A stretch of DNA of 64,000 nt, taken from the NCBI GenBank assembly GCA_004009845.1, contig RMBW01000021.1, positions 62,001-126,000 on the forward strand, read 5' to 3'. Shown piece by piece: positions 13,401 to 24,500 of this stretch. Source of the stretch: Davidsoniella eucalypti (Eukaryota > Ascomycota > Sordariomycetes > Microascales > Ceratocystidaceae). The translations under genes were made by a program, and so were the position numbers. The notes under the pieces were generated by a model. That model saw nothing but the letters and a program-made list of their open reading frames with translations, did no database searches and was not told the DNA's origin. Positions within the stretch are counted from its first letter, which is position 1, and each line of letters starts with the position of its first letter.

Positions 13401-14519
13401 ACCCATATGGCTGTTGCCCTGAGAAATAAGAGAGCCTTCTGTAGCATTAGCAGCCATAGCCGACTGGATGGATGGCGATCCCAGAGGGCCGACCACTACA
13501 TGGGCCTCGCTATTGAGATTCGACCGCATTGCAGAATCAGCAGAAGCCTCGTTGTTGTATGCACTTCCAGCATCGTCTGCCGATGCTGAAGATTGGGACC
13601 GAGAAATCCCCAGCTGCTCCATGCCTACGTCGTCGGTGGGTGACAAGACCACATCGTCAATCGATCGCACACTATTCAGATACAACGACTCGTCGTCACT
13701 GCGTACCGAGGCATTATCTTCCTGGCCAAGCGCAATAGGTTTGCCGAGAAAGCTTTGAGCGTTGGCCCATCGTGGCATCGCATTAACTCCGGGATAAACA
13801 GGTTTTGGGGCGTGTGGAGGCGGTGGTGAGCATCGATTCGTGTTAAAGTACTGGCGCCGGTCATCATGAGGAAACACTGGTGATGGCAGTGGTTGTGGTG
13901 ACTGCGGGTGAGGATGTTGATACAGAGCTGCTTGGTTTAAAGTGAAATTTGGCGTGTTGCTACGCCCAGCTCTGCTAGTGCTACGAGGGCCATAAAGGGC
14001 TTGATTGTACTGCTGGTTTTGGGGGTTTTGGGAATGATATCCGTAAGGCGATCCAGGCTCTCGGTGATTATGGTGCAAGTTCTGATGTTGGCCATGATAT
14101 TTCTCTCCTGGGACGCTGTGACCACCACGGCTTGGACCTGGGCTGAGAGTTCTCATCTGAGGATTCTGTCGTTGGGCTGCTCCATAGGCATGACTATTCG
14201 GGTTCTGGGTTTGGTTTTGGTAGTACTGTTGCTGCTGCGGATACTGTCTTGGGTGCTGTCTTTGGCTCTGACTCCGGCCTTGGCTCTGGCTTTGATTCTG
14301 GCTCTTGTTCTTGTTCAGACTCGGATGACGCTGATTATGTAGCATCTGGGCATTGAAAATAGGAATTGCTTTGTGGTCATTGCTCTGATCAGGGGCGGGA
14401 TCGACAGGCCCAGCAGGGATGGCTTGGCGAGCTTGAGGCTGTCGAGAAGGTTGATGTCCAAACTCACGGACTTGCCGCTGCTGTTGCTGATGCTGATGTT
14501 GTTGCCGCGGAGCGGACAT
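10422..14519 (-). CDS. TBC-domain Rab GTPase-activating protein
   Basis: One uninterrupted 1365-codon frame. The C-terminal TBC domain (about residues 1027-1285) begins KGIPPEWRGAAWFYYAGG. It carries both catalytic fingers: the arginine-finger motif IERDLHR (1071-1077, IxxDxxR) and the glutamine-finger motif YCQ (1137-1139, in IGYCQSLNFLAG). So it should be an active GAP that switches off Rab proteins in membrane traffic. The segment before it (DRYGFRKENQYITRDAYDKW) resembles the lead-in of yeast Gyp/Msb3-Msb4 proteins, so a role at secretory vesicles or growth sites is possible but inferred. The N-terminal 1000 residues are low-complexity, rich in Gln, Asn, Ser and Pro, starting with a poly-Gln region after MSAPRQQ; this is far longer than in yeast. 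The exact start is supported only by being the first Met of the open frame. Confidence 0.88.
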   Translation of the reverse strand: MSAPRQQHQHQQQQRQVREFGHQPSRQPQARQAIPAGPVDPAPDQSNDHKAIPIFNAQMLHNQRHPSLNKNKSQNQSQSQGRSQSQRQHPRQYPQQQQYYQNQTQNPNSHAYGAAQRQNPQMRTLSPGPSRGGHSVPGEKYHGQHQNLHHNHREPGSPYGYHSQNPQNQQYNQALYGPRSTSRAGRSNTPNFTLNQAALYQHPHPQSPQPLPSPVFPHDDRRQYFNTNRCSPPPPHAPKPVYPGVNAMPRWANAQSFLGKPIALGQEDNASVRSDDESLYLNSVRSIDDVVLSPTDDVGMEQLGISRSQSSASADDAGSAYNNEASADSAMRSNLNSEAHVVVGPLGSPSIQSAMAANATEGSLISQGNSHMGSVPASVNAAAVGVGLAASKIPKSNLDSATKTNGGSLPFPVSSSNGTKQQKQQQQCFYNNNNNSTIATIAVSAASDLVSNAPDRDVATPLPKKQILTLKLMEHGDGATPFASYPSPSTPSHPFPQYAPLSPMNSSSASYPQNYAPSQQSPGLVENFSRPRKYSIRTATPEPSPRGVTPWPSSNFPPTSHPGPSAVSIPEDPVIASPTLSPIVITNAAAQPRTTSNMWPRQRGASSSSAVSSSSANEFYDARVPRSRPPANHIGPPIRSNTAAAVVHRNPSAGHPPSHAFHLPHTTNQPWMAKGGSRSSFRSQASTQVTSHTEDSSIRTKGTPVSSLYNEDTQDDSIVDDVMGMYYQGFADSDSEIAQDTTDIDNDYENEHDQDDEYHDASSTFQRVSDHSSSTQSKLHSNRVSRAGSHASEPGNGIDSEFVTPETTPPRPSNLANRRSRARNITPIDIIVEPTPHQITALGKQQQPVTPMPFNPNQPSNALSPDHTPGPRRPRPRSSSVPPNMAMMSSAFRRDAEIRDSGKSLGLGAKLESPDLHTPLRSPTLLSRTPTINSPISRAPSPPPVNMQPAPAQIKPEDPMARDRYGFRKENQYITRDAYDKWNEGYSQYLVRRRKKWNAYMKENGLMTENPTRFPARNAKTKRFVRKGIPPEWRGAAWFYYAGGPAIMAKYSGLYDQLLKQTAKDVDAEAIERDLHRTFPDNIKFRPNGISALSNTAEIQKHMVGDKAANSNVETPIIAALRRVLLAFAVHNPAIGYCQSLNFLAGLLLLFIDSEEHCFWLLNVITRFYLPGTHETNLAGSKVDLAVMMSCLCESIPDLFHKLAADPDDDVRPSTARPARPVRMMRPKKRDPMAVLGDRLPPITLFMTSWFMNCFIGVLPIETTLRVWDVFFCEGSKTFFRIAMTVFRTGENQIRAADPMEIFPVVQGLPRRLLDANALLELCFRRRGGFNHISQQLVDDRRAEARRLGEEDLRSQADRNQGSLG

Positions 14520-16882
14520 TTCTCCAGGGAAGTTATCTATGGAGAAATATCCACTACACTACAAGTAATCAATAGTTCGTCGTAGTTCGTTGTAGAGTAT
14601 GGGAGCGAAGTGACGCCGAAGCAGACGTGGGTAGCACTGAGCTCAGCGGCTAGTGCTAGTATTCACCGGGGCAAACTGGAGTTGGGTCGAAGAAAAGAGG
14701 CATCAAGTCATTATAGAAACATCAGAAGCAGTACGTATTGTAAGGTGGTCGTGAGATAAAGGATGAAAAGCGAATGTTGTTGGTGTGAATAGGACGGCCA
14801 CACAGCAGTCGTTGATGCTGGCGTCTCGAATCAATCGAAAGCAAGTCTATATCGGGCCAGCGAAACAAACGCACGATTGAGACTGTTAGAGTCTTGGAGT
14901 CCCAATAGAAGAGGCAATAGTCTGATGTTAGAATCCAAAGTGAGAGTCCAATGTTTTGGAAGGCAGCAGAGTTGCAGTGGTGACAACTGAAAAAAATCGT
15001 AGCGTAGCTTTAGCCACTAAAGGAACGGACGTTGCTAGTTTAAGAATAAATAATAAACAATAATAATAATAATAATAAAAATAAAAAAGTTGCCGAATGT
15101 GTCGTAATTAGGCACAAAGGTGAAAAGACAGTAGCAGTGGCCTTTTTGGAGACGTAATATTGCACAACGAAAAAAAAGATATAATATAAATAAAAAATAA
15201 CGAATGACGGAGAAAACAAAGGCCAAGAATCACTGCAGAGCCCGTCATCAACAAACAAACAAAAAAAAAAAAAAAAAACTACCACGAGTGATATGATGGA
15301 TAAAGAAACGAATCAATAATGAGAGAAAAAGAAAAGAATAAAAAAAGATAGTAAGACGCAAATCCACAGGAATGAACAACGAATTTCAAAAGCCAGGAGA
15401 ACAAAAAAAAATGAAGGAGAAGGGGAAAAGAAAAATTATACACAAACGAAAATCTGAGGTGGAGGCAACTGCAAGCCTAATTCTAGCCTCTTTTTCTTTT
15501 TCTTTCTTTTTTCCACCAAGAACACCCAAGCAAGGCAAAACAACTATGTAATCATACAGAAAATAAGAAATAATACATACGTACATACCAACGGTTTGCC
15601 CATAAACTTGGTGCAGGAAACACTTGCCGCCAAATTCTACTGCCCATGCAAGGATCGCCAGTCACTATACAACGACATAAGTGTACTATTATAACTAAAC
15701 AATGTATAAACTATGCCGCTACAGGAGAAGCTTGCCACAGACCTTGGAATTCCCAGGTCCCATGTCAATCTTCTTGGGTTGCCTTGCTTCGGTTGCCTTC
15801 AGATCACAGCCGAGAAAACGTTTGGTCCCAGAATACTAGCTACCAACTGTACTATACAGACATGTAAGTATAGCTGTCTCGCCTTCAAAAGGACTTCCAA
15901 GTCTCAGATGTATTCACTATATCCATCACCATCTTTGGAAACACAGAAACACGCTATCATCGCTAGTGCTTCGTTCTCCTCTTCTCCTCTCCATCTTCGA
16001 ATGCGCCGCCAAGCATTCACAAGCCATGACTGCAGGGAGGAAACAAATGAACTCCCACAGGGCGAAGACCATACAACTATGTGCCAGTATACAGTTATAA
16101 TCCTGCATACATACATATAGCCATACTCGTCTACGGTGTATAATGTACAACTATGTACTAATATATGGACTAGTCCGCCCGTCTTACGTCCTTCCTACAC
16201 AGGGCAGCAAAAGCCTCTTTTTTCAGCTACTACGAATTAAATGATATGTATCATACTATAACAGTCATACTTGTAGCAATAATGCTAATACAGAGTGAGC
16301 TATACACAAAATGCTCCGTTGTACGTCGTTCGCCTACATAACTAAGAAAATACATACTAATAGTCATAGACCTTATATTCTACTCTAACCATCGTCACAA
16401 ATCCAAATCACGGGCCGCCATACTGCATCTGCTTATGCTTGCATGTCCAACTTAAAATTCAGGGCTTGTGCAAATATTACTAGCAGCCCATCACAATACT
16501 GAATAGTGCCGTGCACTCATGGGTGAAATTGTAGCACATCCTGATATCACATCCTGATATCCAGCACATGCTAGTAGCTGGCACTTGCGCTTACTCTATT
16601 CTCTATTCTCAAGTAGTTGTATTAGTCTTGCAGTGCTAGCTATAGTTATAGCAGGTGCTATAGCATTCTCGACATTGACAGCCTCTTAGCTTGACACCTT
16701 GCTTAATTATATCCGACGCTTTACCTGTTTCTATCAAGTTCTGCTAACTACCAAGATGCAGATATCTACACGTGCATTTTAGCGCACTCAACACTTGGCC
16801 GTTCCCTTTCCTTCTAGCCTCACGCGACAAATTCCTTTCTCGACTCTTTCTAAACACCAGCTCGCCAGTCTATCCCAAGCGA
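14520..16882. other. Intergenic region upstream of the TBC gene
   Basis: About 2.4 kb with poly-A/poly-T tracts (for example 15259-15278) and no exon set I can support. It probably contains the TBC promoter and 5' leader. A short frame near 15713-15870 (starting MPLQEKLATDLG) has no support beyond being open. Confidence 0.4.
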
Positions 16883-17096
16883 ATGGTAAGTGAAACTCCT
16901 GTCCTATCCATGGTCACATCAGAACAACCAGCCTCAGGCCCCCCCATCTCTAAAGCAAGGAAAAGAAGCTAGCTTCCGAGCTCCCCGCCTACTACTCAGG
17001 CCAGGCCAAACAGTCAGAGTTATTATGCATCTTTCCCAGCGTCAAATCTGCAGAAAACCCTTCAGAATTACAGATCCTGTAGCTACCAACTACTGA
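16883..17096 (+). CDS. Candidate small spliced ORF
   Basis: An ATG at 16883 is followed immediately by a good donor (GTAAGTG) and a 52-nt candidate intron ending CCTCAG at 16937. The next exon (16938-17096) stays in frame for 52 codons, starting APPSLKQGKEASFRAPRLLL and ending at TGA. The arrangement, ATG alone in the first coding exon, is the same as in HIR3 and the bHLH gene of this window. There is no clear branch site and I recognise no domain, so chance is quite possible. Confidence 0.2.
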
Positions 17097-20000
17097 TTCA
17101 ATAACCGAGTCTCCTTCTTATTGAATGTACTCAGGTCCAATAATCTTCAAACAATAAAGCTAAAAGTTCTTTAGAGTCTGTGCGTATAAATATTGAACAC
17201 TCAAATTCACAGCTACATATATACATATGTACAAATATGGAACTAGACTAGATGTAGATTGAAAGTTAGGTACCGTTACAGGAGAACTTCCATGCCTTAT
17301 TCTAGGGGCATGGTACAGAAATCCTATTTTTCTTACAATAAATTCAGCTCCCTGGCATTCAATATACTTACAATAAACCCTAATGCTCATTATATCATGG
17401 CATTAAGAGCAATATACATAAGAAGTTCTCGACAAGGCAAACACTACCGAAAACGCTGTTGTGGATACACTAAATTATACAGCTAGTTGTCAACCTCCTT
17501 TTACCACAATAATTGAGTTACATACCTACCATTGAACCATGAACAATAAGAATATCGCTAACACGAAAAATACACTAGAAGACTGATATTACAGTAGGTA
17601 ACGAAAGATGATCGTCAATGGAAAATACAAGACACGACATACATTAAACATAACATGACGTTATACAAACCCAATTCGACCATCAGGGCAAGGGAGCAAG
17701 TCAGTCATATATATCATTGCGTAGTGTAGTCTATATGTACTTGGGCCGTAACTATACATTTATGAAACTTGTGATCAACAGTCTTTCTAGGATTGTTTGA
17801 TATATGCTTTTGCTTAACTTTACAAATTTCCGCCTCCTTTGAGATACTACATACGTCTGTATGTGCATATGTATCTCCAACCCCAAAACCAAAAGGAAAA
17901 TCTAAACATTGAAACACAAATAACCATAAATTACAATGTACAGATACATATAATTGTGCATACCCCTTCTTTTGTTTGTCCTCCCGGCCTCAAATAGTCC
18001 AGAGGCGTGGTCAGTTTGCCTGGTTTAGCCCGGCTTGGAGAACGATGACTGAACACAGGTCATCTGCCTGATAGCTTGGCAAACGCCGATCTTTATGTAG
18101 TGGTACTGTATGTGGCGTTCCAGTTGAAAAGCCTTTCTCACAAAGCTATTGACGCGCTTCGCATCCCTGTTAATTTGGAGAGGGGGTCAATCGATACCCT
18201 AACCCTATGTATATACAGTATACTAATGTAAGTTCCCCACGTGATCCATATAAAGACGTAAAATGATAAATAAGTTCTGTTGCTAGGAAATCTTTTGCAT
18301 AAACTGTTTATGTGTAGCTAGTTATATACAGATGATATTAGCTATGGCCTGAGATTTGTATACCAAGTAAAGGAGTAAGTAATATCTTATACATAGGCAA
18401 TTGGTTAGTAACATCACCTCCAATCATCACTTCATCAAGAAGAGTAGCTATTGAACTAATATTTCTTATTTACTAATATATATTGTATGATAGAAGTAAT
18501 TCGTATTACTATAATTCACAAGTATTTAGTAATAGCAAGCTATTCATCAATCAATCTTGCGGAGCTGACTAGCTATAAAAATATTGGCAAGCCACTCAAC
18601 TACATAACATCTTAAAGAATCATTCTTTAGTTATAGAGTTTTGAAAATGAGTTAAAATATGTGCTCTTTTCGATATATGAAATATAGGGTTACAATATAG
18701 TCCCTATCAATATTATGTACAATGGTCACGATATGTATATACAACCGGTAGTAATTGAATGTGTGAATTCTGAACTGAGATATTCAATATATCAGAATTA
18801 GAAATTAAACACAGCTTGAATATATAATGGTTAAGACTATGGTATTCATGTATAATTCATCTCTATAAACTATTAAGCATTAGTGAATATGCTGTCATTT
18901 ACTGCCAAGATATACCGTTGTGATATGCTTTGAATGTGGATATAAAGTGTGACATCATTTCAGTCTGAATACACAGAATGTTGTGTAATACATTTCATCA
19001 CCGGTTGTCTGTTGATTGTATACTATGGTATTAGCAAAGCAACTCGCATATTCGATTATAATTGTAATTACTTTCATAGCCATCGTCGTTTTTTCTTGGC
19101 GACCCATTTCTCGTTTTCGTACCTGACGCTTCACATAACCCATTTTACACTAGTATCTAGCTCTGTAGCTTGAAAGTAGACTACTGCTATGTCTCTGAAT
19201 GGTACAGACAGCAGTGAACTTGAAAAGTACGAGAGAGAAGTGATCGTATTGAAATGGGTGGTATATATAGTAGGGTCCACATCACTTCAACTACTCATGT
19301 ACATTGTTATCCCGGGAATTAAACATGTTTGAATCAGGCTGTAGACGATATTGTGACGACTATCTGATTTTCTAGTAGCATCAACGATCTTAGTACTACT
19401 AAAGTGCTTTATTGAAATATATACCGACTGGCCGAAGTAATCTTGAGAAACTTAAAAGTTTGACCAAAGCATGACGTTGACCTTGGGATATTCGAGACAT
19501 GAGCTGAAGAAGCCCAACCGTTTGATATCAACGCACTTGATATGCTAATTCATCGATTAAATGCAATAGTATTAGTCCAGTTCTCGATACTTGGCTTGTA
19601 ATTATGCTGATATACTTTGACAGCTTTCGATTATCAAGTATTATGGTTTGTGGTTATTACACTATCGAGTTATGTTTATTTTGCCTCGAAAGCAAGAAAG
19701 TAAAGTATAGCCTGTATCAAGGCAATTTGTGGCAAAGGTATAACGATAAACTAGACCAGTGCTTTCCTGTAATGAAGACGGAACACCGTTTCCTTCAAAG
19801 TTAGCTTGTGGAAGGACTGACGGACACTCGCGGTTGAGATACCTGAACAACGATTCTTTTCTTTCAGGCTAGATGTAACTTGTAGAGACGAAATTTGCAA
19901 ATCCATCTCAAGGCACCTCATGTAGACATGCCTTCATGGTTGTGCCCTTGGTGATTACGATACGATAGGAAGCTATACATTGGTGAGAAGACATATAGAG

Positions 20001-20802
20001 CCTCTTCTATTCATTTAGATAGTACGGCCTGGAGAATGTACAGCGAAGACTGAATAACGACCGTTTATCATGTTAACATCTAATGTTCTAATGTCAAGCG
20101 AAGCAGCATATAATATTTGTGTTACATGACGTATTAATTGTCGCGATTCTAAGTTACATATAATCCTAGCCAAGAGTATGGTAGCACTGTGGTTATTGAT
20201 AACTGATGACCCCATCATTCATTATCTACAACGGCTATTGACCTCAATACTTCCTCCTTGAAATAGCTCTATAGTATCCAGATAGTGCACACTGGAGCTG
20301 GGCTGATAGTAGTAATTTATTGTAATATAGCTACTATTTAACTCGAACACTGACTGATGGCTACAATCTAATTTTTCGGAAGTTCAATTATATACGCAAT
20401 AAAGTTGAGTAGCATTGAACATACATATCGCGCGTAGCTGTAGATGGTAACTGCTACAAAAGTACTGAAAAAAACGGCTGGCCCTGTGACCTTTTGTTAT
20501 ATAATCTGTTTATATAAGCCGCAAGAACCAAAACCGTCTTGCTGCCGTTTCTGTCGCGCCTGCCGTCAAACCAGATAGAGCCACCACCAATCACAGCTTG
20601 GCACGCTCGTCGCGGTATCGCAATTGTCCCTTGATATCTTTTTTTTCTCGAAGCACACTTCTGTGCATTCATTGTCCTTGTGTCATCACCGCTGCCATTA
20701 CCGCTATCATCACCATCGGACTCGGACTACCTAAAGCGGGATTTTTATTATTCTTTCGAGATTTGGATATTACTGTGAACTCCAATTTGAGGTTGAGTTC
20801 AA
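17097..20802. other. AT-rich gene desert
   Basis: About 3.7 kb of strongly AT-rich, TA-rich sequence, especially 18.2-20.5 kb, with stops in all frames. The only GC-richer island is at about 17970-18180, described separately. A CCAAT-type motif (ACCACCAATCACAG) near 20583 may belong to the promoter of the acidic protein gene at 20803. Confidence 0.5.
18025..18166 (-). CDS. Candidate orphan terminal exon
   Basis: On the minus strand a consensus acceptor (AATTAACAG) at 18167 is followed by 46 sense codons and TAA. The peptide begins DAKRVNSFVRKAFQLERHIQ, then YHYIKIGVCQAIRQMT, and ends SFSKPG. The stretch is clearly GC-richer than the desert around it and is basic and helical in character. No matching upstream exon is visible in the AT-rich DNA at 18.2-18.6 kb. 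It may be the surviving end of a decayed gene or a chance frame. Confidence 0.22.
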
Positions 20803-21527
20803 ATGTCATCGGAAATGTCTACCTCACGCAAGAGAAAGCAGAATAGCGACAACGAAGGAGATGAAGTTCCCGAGGTGGCTGCATCTGCCAATGATGAAAC
20901 GTAAGTCCAATATAAGACGATAATCGTGACATACGGCTAACATAATAATCATATAGATCCACCGAACTCGCCCAGAAGAATATCATCGTAAATGATGTCG
21001 ACAACAATGCCGTAGAAAAGGATGAATCAGATGAGAAAGAAAGCGATAAAGTAGCTCCAGCCACCCAGGAAGGCGAAGATAAAGGGAGCGAGAAAGCGAC
21101 CGCGAAGGAACCCATCGAAATTGATGACGATGACGATGACGATGATGATGATGTGGCTGAAGGTTAGCAAAAACCTCCCATGAAATACTTATATACTATC
21201 CCATAACTAACGATAATTGTACATCTAGTTCCGCCTCCAGTCAAGAAGAGAAAGACTAAGAACCCGACCGAAGACGGACAGGGCAAGAACGAAGATGTCG
21301 AGAATGACGACGAAGGCGACGCGAATGACAACGGAGATGGCGAAGATGATGACGATGACGAGGATGAGGAGGATTATGACGATGAAGATGGCGAGGATAA
21401 TAGTGATGATGATGATGATGGTGAGGGTGATGAAGAATATGGTAGTGATGAGGATGGCGAGGAAGAACTCAGCGAAGCAGAGATATCGAACCTCTCAGCC
21501 GCTGGAGATGATGACGATAAGCCATGA
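20803..21527 (+). CDS. Very acidic, probably nuclear protein
   Basis: Three exons (20803-20900, 20957-21162, 21229-21527) separated by 56- and 66-nt introns with consensus ends and a CTAAC branch site in both give a 200-residue protein. It starts MSSEMSTSRKRKQNSD, with a basic RKRK cluster, and has a second basic patch PPPVKKRKTK after the second intron, both good nuclear-localisation candidates. The remainder is dominated by Asp/Glu runs, including ten consecutive Asp residues near the end of exon 2, and closes EELSEAEISNLSAAGDDDD. The composition fits a histone-binding or chaperone-like protein, and the ending is loosely like the CHZ1 family, but I do not see a diagnostic CHZ motif, so no family name is given. 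Confidence 0.7.
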
Positions 21528-24500
21528 GATGCCAACAATCATAGGTTTTACCATCTAGACAGATAACTAACCCTAATTCACTGATTTTAATGTGTATGAG
21601 AGGTATCGAAGTCGCTATGCTTTGGTGATTAGCTACTCGGTAAGGTTCTATCACCGTAGTTACTACAATGAGTTCAAATGTTGTCCAATCGTAGTGACGT
21701 ATATTGCACTTGATCTATACAAGAAGCCTGATTAGCAAGATAGTCTTTAAACGTTTGTTGTCATCAATTCACTCATATAATTTCTTGCTACAAAGTCTTG
21801 ATGGTGAACTAGAGCTTGCTTCAACTAAAGTAGGGTTAGCACGGTGGTGTAATTAGGGGTTGTTTTGTGAAGTATGGTGTTATATTGGTCTGGAGGGTCT
21901 GCGATGATATGTTTTATCATGACTGGATGATATAACTATGCCCTTTATATGATATGTTGTTATACTATATACGTATTGAGTGTACATATGTAGGCTGCGA
22001 ATTTATAGCTGGCACGATTTTGCTGACGTGTTTTAAGTTTATTTTCAGCATAACTATATATATGCCCTGAACTATCGTGTAAAGAGATCTGGAGTTGGGC
22101 TAGAGATATACATAGCACATACATATAGTCGACTTGGATCATGTTACTCTTCTCTTCGTCAAAATACCAAACGGTGCGGGGAAAGCGGAGGGAATTGCAA
22201 ATAGAAACTTCTAAAGTCTTGGCATCTGATAATGCATCCTCAGCCTCTAGAACATTGAGATATCATGAAGTTTTGAATCAAAAAAAGTAACAACTATGCT
22301 ACTGGGATCAACTGATACGATCCAATACAGAAAAAAAGACAAGAAAAGACACGGCAATGTTGCACTCAATAAGGGGATGGAAAGAAGCAAAAAGCCGACG
22401 AAGAAAAGTGGGTAGTAGTTAGTGAGAAACACGGGAGTAGATAGGAAAGAAATGTGGTGCAGCATAGACATTTTCTCACACAGAGGAAACAAATAGAGGA
22501 TACAAATAGAGGAAACAAACCGAGGATACAATGTGAGGGGGGGAGGGAGGGCGTACTGAGCACCAGAAGATGTTATGTATACAGCTAAAGAAACCCCCCT
22601 CCCAAGCAAAGCTGGCTAGAAATCGTAGTTGGTATGTGTGGTACCAAGCGTTGAGCAGACTAGTTTCACTTTCTGGCCTCCTTGAGATCACATTAGAGTC
22701 TCTTGACGTTTCAACTTGTATGGCATTTGCTTGACGAGCATTCGTAGCAGCCGAAATGAAAAAAAAATCAAGTGGAATGGAGTGCTATGCTACAAAAACC
22801 GTGATTGAAGATGCCGATGATCCGATCCAGGCAATGATAATACATAGGACAGTACTGCTTGCCGGATTGGAGGCGCTTAGAAGTCACCCACCTCGTTATA
22901 TTAGTGCAGATACATATCTGTGATGGAGGATGGAGGCATGCATGTTTCATTGCCGGCCGCGATTTGCTAGTCAGTTGCCAGCAGTAGCACGGAGAGGACG
23001 CTCCACGACCTGCCGTGTGCTAGGCCTGGCGGTAAAGCGATGCATGAAAGACGAAAAAGAAACAGCGGGCGTCGGGGGTTTTCTAGGGCGACAGGAGGCC
23101 ACAAAACGATTTAAAGGCTTATTTATATCTCTCTTTGCCTTGGGTTCTTCGGGCCTTTACTATACAGTTGTACAGGTAGGCTGGGGAGACAGAGGGAACC
23201 GAGGCATTTGAATTTCCAGGATGCCCCTTTGGCATACCAACATATTTCTGGTGCTTTTTCCTTTTTTACTTTTTGTGTTGTTCGTTGTAGGATCGAGGAT
23301 ATCAGAACGAAATGAAAAGGGGGGGCGCAGGATATTGTTCAGGGTCTGTTCACCGGCTAGTTTTGTTGACTGTTGACGAGAATAGCGTGTGTGTATGCAT
23401 AAGAGCTAAAAAAGAGGGAGGTGTGCTTGTTTGTATGTGGCCATGGTGAAGATGGCGACGGAGGAACTGGAAGAATACAGGACAAGACTTGCGATGTGAT
23501 TCTTTCCTGGCCTCGATGAATTATACAGCCAATATTCCACACTTTGCTTTTATATCAAAGGGAAAGATCTTCTAGTGTCGTCATGGTCGGCAGTCCATAT
23601 CCCCGGATCTTCTTTCCTCCAAAGAAGTCTTGCCCTGCATCCTACAGCATGGCAAAAAAGCTTGGCATCGCCTGGCAGGCCCCCCAAACAACGTGATTTA
23701 TTTGCTAGAAATGTGTCAACTTGGTAGCTTCGTTCGTAGCTTTGTTGGTGTTCGGTAGCTTGGCTTGGCATTCTTTGACGGTCGAAGCCCATCCACCCGC
23801 CATATTCTATTCCCACCGGAAGGTTGTTTAGTTTATTTTCTTGCTGACTTGGTACCGTGTGAGCCCATGGGAGCAGAGCAAAAAACCTAAATGGGTCTTG
23901 GCATCGACTGCTCCTTGGAAGGAAGAATCTGTCTGTCTGCTAGTTTGAGTCTCTGGCTTGAAACAGAAGCCATTATCAGGATGTTTTCCATTCAGTTGGG
24001 GGCCTGGCCTGAGCTGAAGCCCTGTTTTCGCAGCGTTTGCTGCTTTGTTTACCGTCTCTGCCTCTGTAATGCAATTTGCTGATTGGTAGACCGAGGCCAT
24101 CGTGGCAAAGGCCTTTGACTGTTAATTACCTGATGTTTTACCCTTGGGCAACACCCGAAGGAGGAGGACTGTTTAAGTTTTGCAGCTAGCAACCAAAAAA
24201 CTGCGTGATATTTTGCTGTCTTGTGTTATTGTGAGAAGTTGTGCCCTCTTATTCTCGTAATCCGCCGGGCTGGTGATCTTAATGTACACCCCAGTTCGCC
24301 AAGACGTTGTGTTGACTTACAGAGATGTTTTGGCTGCTTAGCTCGTTCGCCAAGACCTGGAGATCTTGAAAGCCAAGCCTTTTTAAACTGGGGTGACATC
24401 TTCTGGCTTCAGATGCCAAGACTTTTCTGTCGGCGATCATGTCCTGGTCCGTCCGTGGATGTTACTTGGGAAGGCTAGCGGAAGACGCCGTTTTTGTGTT

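Noticed and set aside
18193..18207. Telomere-like CCCTAACCCTA
   Set aside because: Barely two units in the middle of a chromosome-like region; expected by chance in AT-rich DNA.
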